Origin: Prolixibacteraceae bacterium
GTDB lineage: Bacteria > Bacteroidota > Bacteroidia > Bacteroidales > Prolixibacteraceae
Length of the DNA: 9,220 bases
Direction of reading: 5' to 3'
Assembly (NCBI GenBank): GCA_017998095.1
Contig: JAGODU010000157.1
Location: 1-9,220 of the forward strand
The notes beneath the pieces are model-generated. The model did not search any database. It had not been told where the DNA came from and saw only the letters and a list, made by a program, of their open reading frames with translations. Of the stretch, positions 7,701-9,220 are shown piece by piece (position 1 is the stretch's first letter; the number at the start of each line of letters is the position of its first letter). A program made the position numbers and the translations under genes.

Positions 7701-7953
7701 TGGCATAGCGTTTGGCGGTGAGCTGGCCCAACGCATCGCCTATGACCTTTTGGGGTAGTTGGGGATTCAGTTCCGTAGCTTTTTTCTGCAGTATGTCAAG
7801 GAATACAACATCCTGTTTATTGGAACGGCCCGAATTGTCATTCAGATTTTCAATATCGGCAGTGAAGCAGTTAATGCTCCTATAACCCAGTTTTTCGACA
7901 AGGGTCTTGACCGCTTCTTTTTCTATCTGGTCTTCGGAAATGAAGTTAGGGAT
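4711..7953 (-). CDS. hsdR: type I restriction enzyme subunit R (HsdR), AUC start
   Basis: A 1080-aa translocase/endonuclease subunit. Counting from AUC, it has the RecB-like nuclease D149 and ExK (E163, K165) in RRPDIIIYVNGIPLVFIELK; Walker A QGSGKS 305-310; DEAH box 407-410; motif III TGTP 434-437; motif V WLTGFDAP 663-670; motif VI QTIARANR 688-695; and a long helical C-terminus for docking to HsdM/HsdS. All catalytic residues are present and the length fits EcoR124I-like HsdR. Family N-terminal homology (ISEDQIEKEAV..LGYRSINCFT, DVVFLDIL) lies upstream of the first TTG (7731), yet no ATG, GTG or TTG exists between the in-frame stop at 7977-7975 and that TTG. The AAGGAGG at 7960-7966 places initiation at AUC 7953-7951, giving IPNFISED where MPNFISED would be expected. 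It would cut unmodified DNA together with HsdM and HsdS, neither of which is in the window. Confidence 0.93.
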   Translation of the reverse strand: MPNFISEDQIEKEAVKTLVEKLGYRSINCFTADIENLNDNSGRSNKQDVVFLDILQKKATELNPQLPQKVIGDALGQLTAKRYAMSPIAANQDVHHLVKDGIPVEYDDDTGKTEHTNIKLVDFNNPGNNDFCAVTQLWIKGERYPRRPDIIIYVNGIPLVFIELKNSNVKVQNAFEDNLTNYKKDIPQLFHYNAFCILSNAIETKVGSFTAGYEYFFNWLRVEDEKEKIDKKQIEKEGNSLERVLFGLLEKQRLLDYIENFIIYHKETTKIIAQNHQFIGVNKAIASFSDRENREGRLGVFWHTQGSGKSFSMIFLSRKIFRKFSGNYTFVIITDRDDLDGQIYRNFLNTETVRKNEAAQPKDSQEMRDYLSRNMRFVFTLIQKFRYDKGKEYPLLTDRNDIIVIVDEAHRSQYKGLAENLRKGLPNAQFLAFTGTPLLANRIDRDGKTKAWFGDYVSEYNFAQSIDDGATVPLFYEKRVPEVLIQNDDLSEEFYEILEDENLDEKQQEKLEKEFSREIEVIKRDDRLETIAKDIVYHFPRRGYLGKGMVICVDKFTAVKMYDKVQHHWKEEIKILVGKIAKTQSETEKEQLKQMLAYMRRVEMAVVVSEDAGEIEKFKKVGLDFSIHREKLNSLNDNGHDVEYRFKDPEDPLQLVFVCAMWLTGFDAPTVSTLYLDKPMKNHTLMQTIARANRVSSYVVQNVIKKNGEIIDYYNVFRNMKKALRDYGQGSKENDDDPVQEKCKLFELLDSAIQDGIAFCASHGIELESVLKDKRVFNKIDTFKEFADKLLAKDNYRKEFNVYENTITSLYEACKPEILDKQFRPMVPVFQYLRGIIDSIVGTADIDKAKGRISELLDQSLVSANDAMKIKELTENEYQIIQKGKTWDLSKINFEKLEQDFKVAKYKNIEISDLKAFIEDKLEKMLKDNITRTDFAERLQAIVDNYNSGGSSTENYFEDLMDFAKTMKEEDERHVKEGLSKDELELFDILKKDKLTKDEEKKVKLAAKDLLKRLLQEHPRILVQDWYKDSQSQIQVRAAIEEILDKDLPETYDRVEFKKTCDRAYDLVYEYSSRGFKWAA

Positions 7954-7987
7954 GGGATGCCTCCTTAATAAACTCTACAATCACCAT
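7946..7987 (-). CDS. short reading frame overlapping the hsdR start
   Basis: ATG at 7987-7985 opens MVIVEFIKEASHP and stops with TAA at 7948-7946, overlapping the hsdR AUC by 8 nt (ATCCCTAA). The frame contains the hsdR Shine-Dalgarno site. It may be a leader that delivers terminating ribosomes to the weak AUC, or the tail of a lost gene. There is no clear ribosome site of its own and no homology can be named. The geometry matches the gene end before fic (ATGCCTGA, also 8 nt). Confidence 0.3.
   Translation of the reverse strand: MVIVEFIKEASHP
7960..7966 (-). promoter_or_regulatory. Shine-Dalgarno site that fixes the hsdR start at AUC
   Basis: A full AAGGAGG on the minus strand with a 6-nt spacer (7954-7959) to the AUC. 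The fic gene has GAGGAGG (9167-9173) with an identical 6-nt spacer to its ATG. The next possible non-AUG start, AUU at 7942-7940, would be 15 nt from the site, too far. No ATG, GTG or TTG is in frame nearby. Confidence 0.85.
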
Positions 7988-7997
7988 GACTGTTCGA

Positions 7998-8030
7998 TCA
8001 TGTTAAATAAATTGAAATTACTTAACATGA
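7998..8030. promoter_or_regulatory. 9-bp perfect inverted repeat upstream of hsdR
   Basis: TCATGTTAA (7998-8006) and TTAACATGA (8022-8030) are exact reverse complements around a 15-nt AT-rich loop. Centre-to-centre distance is 24 bp. It could be an operator for a dimeric regulator or a weak RNA hairpin between fic and hsdR. There is no U-run after it on the minus strand, so it is not a standard terminator. The Fic protein's own C-terminal winged helix is one candidate binder, by inference only. Confidence 0.45.
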
Positions 8031-8084
8031 CAAACGCCTCGTGTTAAATTCTTCGGCATATTCAAACATAATCCAATGCGCCAT
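8022..8084 (-). CDS. 20-codon frame coupled to the fic stop (uncertain)
   Basis: The fic stop overlaps an ATG (TAATG, 8086-8082) that opens MAHWIMFEYAEEFNTRRLSC and stops at TAA 8024-8022. A second tiny frame, MLSNFNLFNMIEQSW, starts at the overlapping ATG (8028-8026). Stop-start coupling makes translation possible, but no ribosome site or known homologue supports either, and they may be remnants of a gene once lying between fic and hsdR. Confidence 0.2.
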   Translation of the reverse strand: MAHWIMFEYAEEFNTRRLSC

Positions 8085-9160
8085 TATTTTGCCTTTAAAA
8101 ACAGATCAAACAGAGGATCATTGATATAGTAGTTCTGCCGCCAAATCTGCTGTTTACGTAAAAAGCCTTTTTCAACAAGTTGATCCAGATATTTGGCAGC
8201 GGTTTGTCTGGTTTTATTCAGTTCTGTGGCCAAATACTCAATTTTCGTGTAGGGATGACGAAACAGATTGTTTAACAAATCCTGTGAATAAATTAAACCC
8301 AATTCACTGCGAATCCGCTGTTTATAATTCTGCATCAGTTCTCTTATTTGAGTAATCAGCTGAGATGTGAAAAGGGCTGTTTCCTCCACACCGGTTAGGA
8401 GATAGAGAACCCATTCTTCCCAGGATTGTTCTGTACGGACTCTTTGAAGCAGGGAATAATATTCACTCTTGTTTTTAATGATATACCGGCTTAGATAAAG
8501 AATAGGCAGATCAAGCAGGCCTTCTTTAACCAGAAACAGGATGTTCAGTATACGGCCGGTACGACCATTGCCATCATAAAACGGGTGAATGCTTTCGAAC
8601 TGATAATGAAGAACGGCCATTTTTATGAGCGGATCAATAAGCCAGAAATCAGGATCATTGACTACTATTTCAAGGTTATCCATTAGACGGGCAATATCGG
8701 AAGGGTTCTGAGGAGGAATATATACCGTCTCTCCTGTGTTCTGGTTTTTCAATTCCGTTCCCGGAAGTTTTCTGTAACCGGCGTGATTTTTTTCCAGAAT
8801 TGCCTGTATTTCAAGAATCTGATTATTGGTTAAAAGCCCGGTTTGTTTAACTCTATCATAGCCCGAACGAAGTGCCTCGCCGTAATTGGAGACCTCTTTG
8901 GCCGCGGGGTTTTCAATTTCCTGTCGAAAGAGCTCCTGTTTGTAAATCTCGTCGTGGGTAGTAATAATGTTTTCAATTTCCGAGCTGTCCTTAGCTTCCA
9001 GCAGGGGCAAGGTGCTGATGAGAATGCTCTGGTTAGGAATTGTTTTTGAGATCCCCTTGAGTTCAGCCATTGCCCGGCTGGCTTTTACTGCTTGTCTGGG
9101 AACGGATTTGGTTTCCAGATCGCATGGCGGCGGCAATTCCTGCAAAATAAAATCAGGCAT
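8084..9160 (-). CDS. Fic-family adenylyltransferase (class II, winged-helix C-terminus)
   Basis: A 358-aa protein starting MPDFILQELPPP at ATG 9160-9158, chosen because GAGGAGG lies 6 nt upstream; a longer frame from 9214 reads through the end of the preceding gene. The Fic catalytic loop HPFYDGNGRTGR is complete at residues 192-203, with the catalytic His, Asp, and both Arg. The N-terminal inhibitory helix SSEIEN (59-64) fits the class II [S/T]xxxE[G/N] motif, so activity should be self-restrained. A winged-helix domain follows at about 296-352 (YLATELNKTRQTAAKYLDQL). Layout and length match SoFic-type proteins. Family members transfer AMP from ATP to Ser/Thr/Tyr hydroxyls; the target is unknown. 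Fic genes often sit inside type I restriction operons, as here before hsdR. Nothing is missing. Confidence 0.95.
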   Translation of the reverse strand: MPDFILQELPPPCDLETKSVPRQAVKASRAMAELKGISKTIPNQSILISTLPLLEAKDSSEIENIITTHDEIYKQELFRQEIENPAAKEVSNYGEALRSGYDRVKQTGLLTNNQILEIQAILEKNHAGYRKLPGTELKNQNTGETVYIPPQNPSDIARLMDNLEIVVNDPDFWLIDPLIKMAVLHYQFESIHPFYDGNGRTGRILNILFLVKEGLLDLPILYLSRYIIKNKSEYYSLLQRVRTEQSWEEWVLYLLTGVEETALFTSQLITQIRELMQNYKQRIRSELGLIYSQDLLNNLFRHPYTKIEYLATELNKTRQTAAKYLDQLVEKGFLRKQQIWRQNYYINDPLFDLFLKAK

Positions 9161-9220
9161 TGAGTGCCTCCTCTTCCATTCCCGGTGGAAAGGTAATGTC
9201 AAGATTTTCCACATCCAGCT
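9153..9220 (-). CDS. 3' end of an unidentified gene, overlapping fic by 8 nt
   Basis: The frame enters at the right edge as LDVENLDITFPPGMEEEALN, then A, and stops at TGA 9155-9153, overlapping the fic start (ATGCCTGA). The acidic tail and tight coupling look like a genuine gene end. By position in an hsd locus it could be hsdM, hsdS or another accessory gene, but 21 residues do not allow a family call. The other two minus-strand frames here are either closed by a stop or are the upstream extension of fic. Confidence 0.6.
   Translation of the reverse strand, partial: LDVENLDITFPPGMEEEALNA

Noticed and set aside
4711..7731. TTG at 7731 as the hsdR start
   Set aside because: It would remove about 74 conserved N-terminal residues and has no Shine-Dalgarno site; the upstream AAGGAGG with AUC fits much better.
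6070..7758. Several long plus-strand reading frames opposite hsdR (for example 6070-6663, 6859-7296, 7381-7758)
   Set aside because: They are antisense to a conserved HsdR with all motifs intact, have no recognisable domains, and arise from hsdR codon composition.
9161..9214. Upstream extension of fic to the ATG at 9214
   Set aside because: The extra 18 residues (MWKILTLPFHREWKRRHS) overlap the frame of the preceding gene's end, and the GAGGAGG site serves the internal ATG at 9160.

Overview
The window looks like bacterial chromosomal accessory DNA of fairly low GC content (judged by eye). Purine-rich Shine-Dalgarno sites (AAGGAGG, GAGGAGG) precede several genes, and nearly every real gene lies on the minus strand. 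No taxonomic marker is present, so I do not name a phylum. Strong Shine-Dalgarno sites and a TTGACA/TATATT promoter argue mildly against Bacteroidota. The segment reads as a defence island with much mobile-element and pseudogene debris.

Layout, in the direction of minus-strand transcription (right to left). At the right edge is the last part of an unidentified gene (to 9153), which overlaps by 8 nt a Fic-family AMP-transferase gene (start at 9160, further in than the longest reading frame). About 130 nt further on is hsdR, the motor/nuclease subunit of a type I restriction system. Its homology clearly runs upstream of any ATG, GTG or TTG. The only start consistent with a textbook Shine-Dalgarno site is an AUC codon at 7953-7951. 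The gap between fic and hsdR holds a 9-bp inverted repeat and two or three very short coupled reading frames. hsdM and hsdS are not in the window; the cut-off gene at the right edge may be one of them, but its 21 visible residues do not decide this.

Downstream of hsdR is copy B (4515-4624) of a ~110-bp repeat made of four 23-nt units, which resembles a terminal region of an IS21-family element. It abuts a C-terminal fragment that looks like a YdeI/OmdA-family protein. A ~500-bp gene-poor stretch follows. Then comes a type IV toxin-antitoxin pair (AbiEi-like antitoxin 3000-3767, AbiEii nucleotidyltransferase toxin 1916-3007, 8-nt overlap). Next are two single genes, a GNAT acetyltransferase and a six-helix membrane protein, each separated by unusual spacers with inverted repeats. 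Copy A of the repeat (405-515), in the same orientation, closes this 4-kb block. Beyond it is a small gene broken by an in-frame TGA (160-390), and at the left edge the first 18 codons of another gene with a good promoter and almost no leader.

Working together: Fic and HsdR probably belong to one restriction-type operon. AbiE is an independent two-gene abortive-infection or plasmid-stability type module. The repeats at both ends of the AbiE/GNAT/membrane block suggest it was assembled or shuffled by mobile-element activity.
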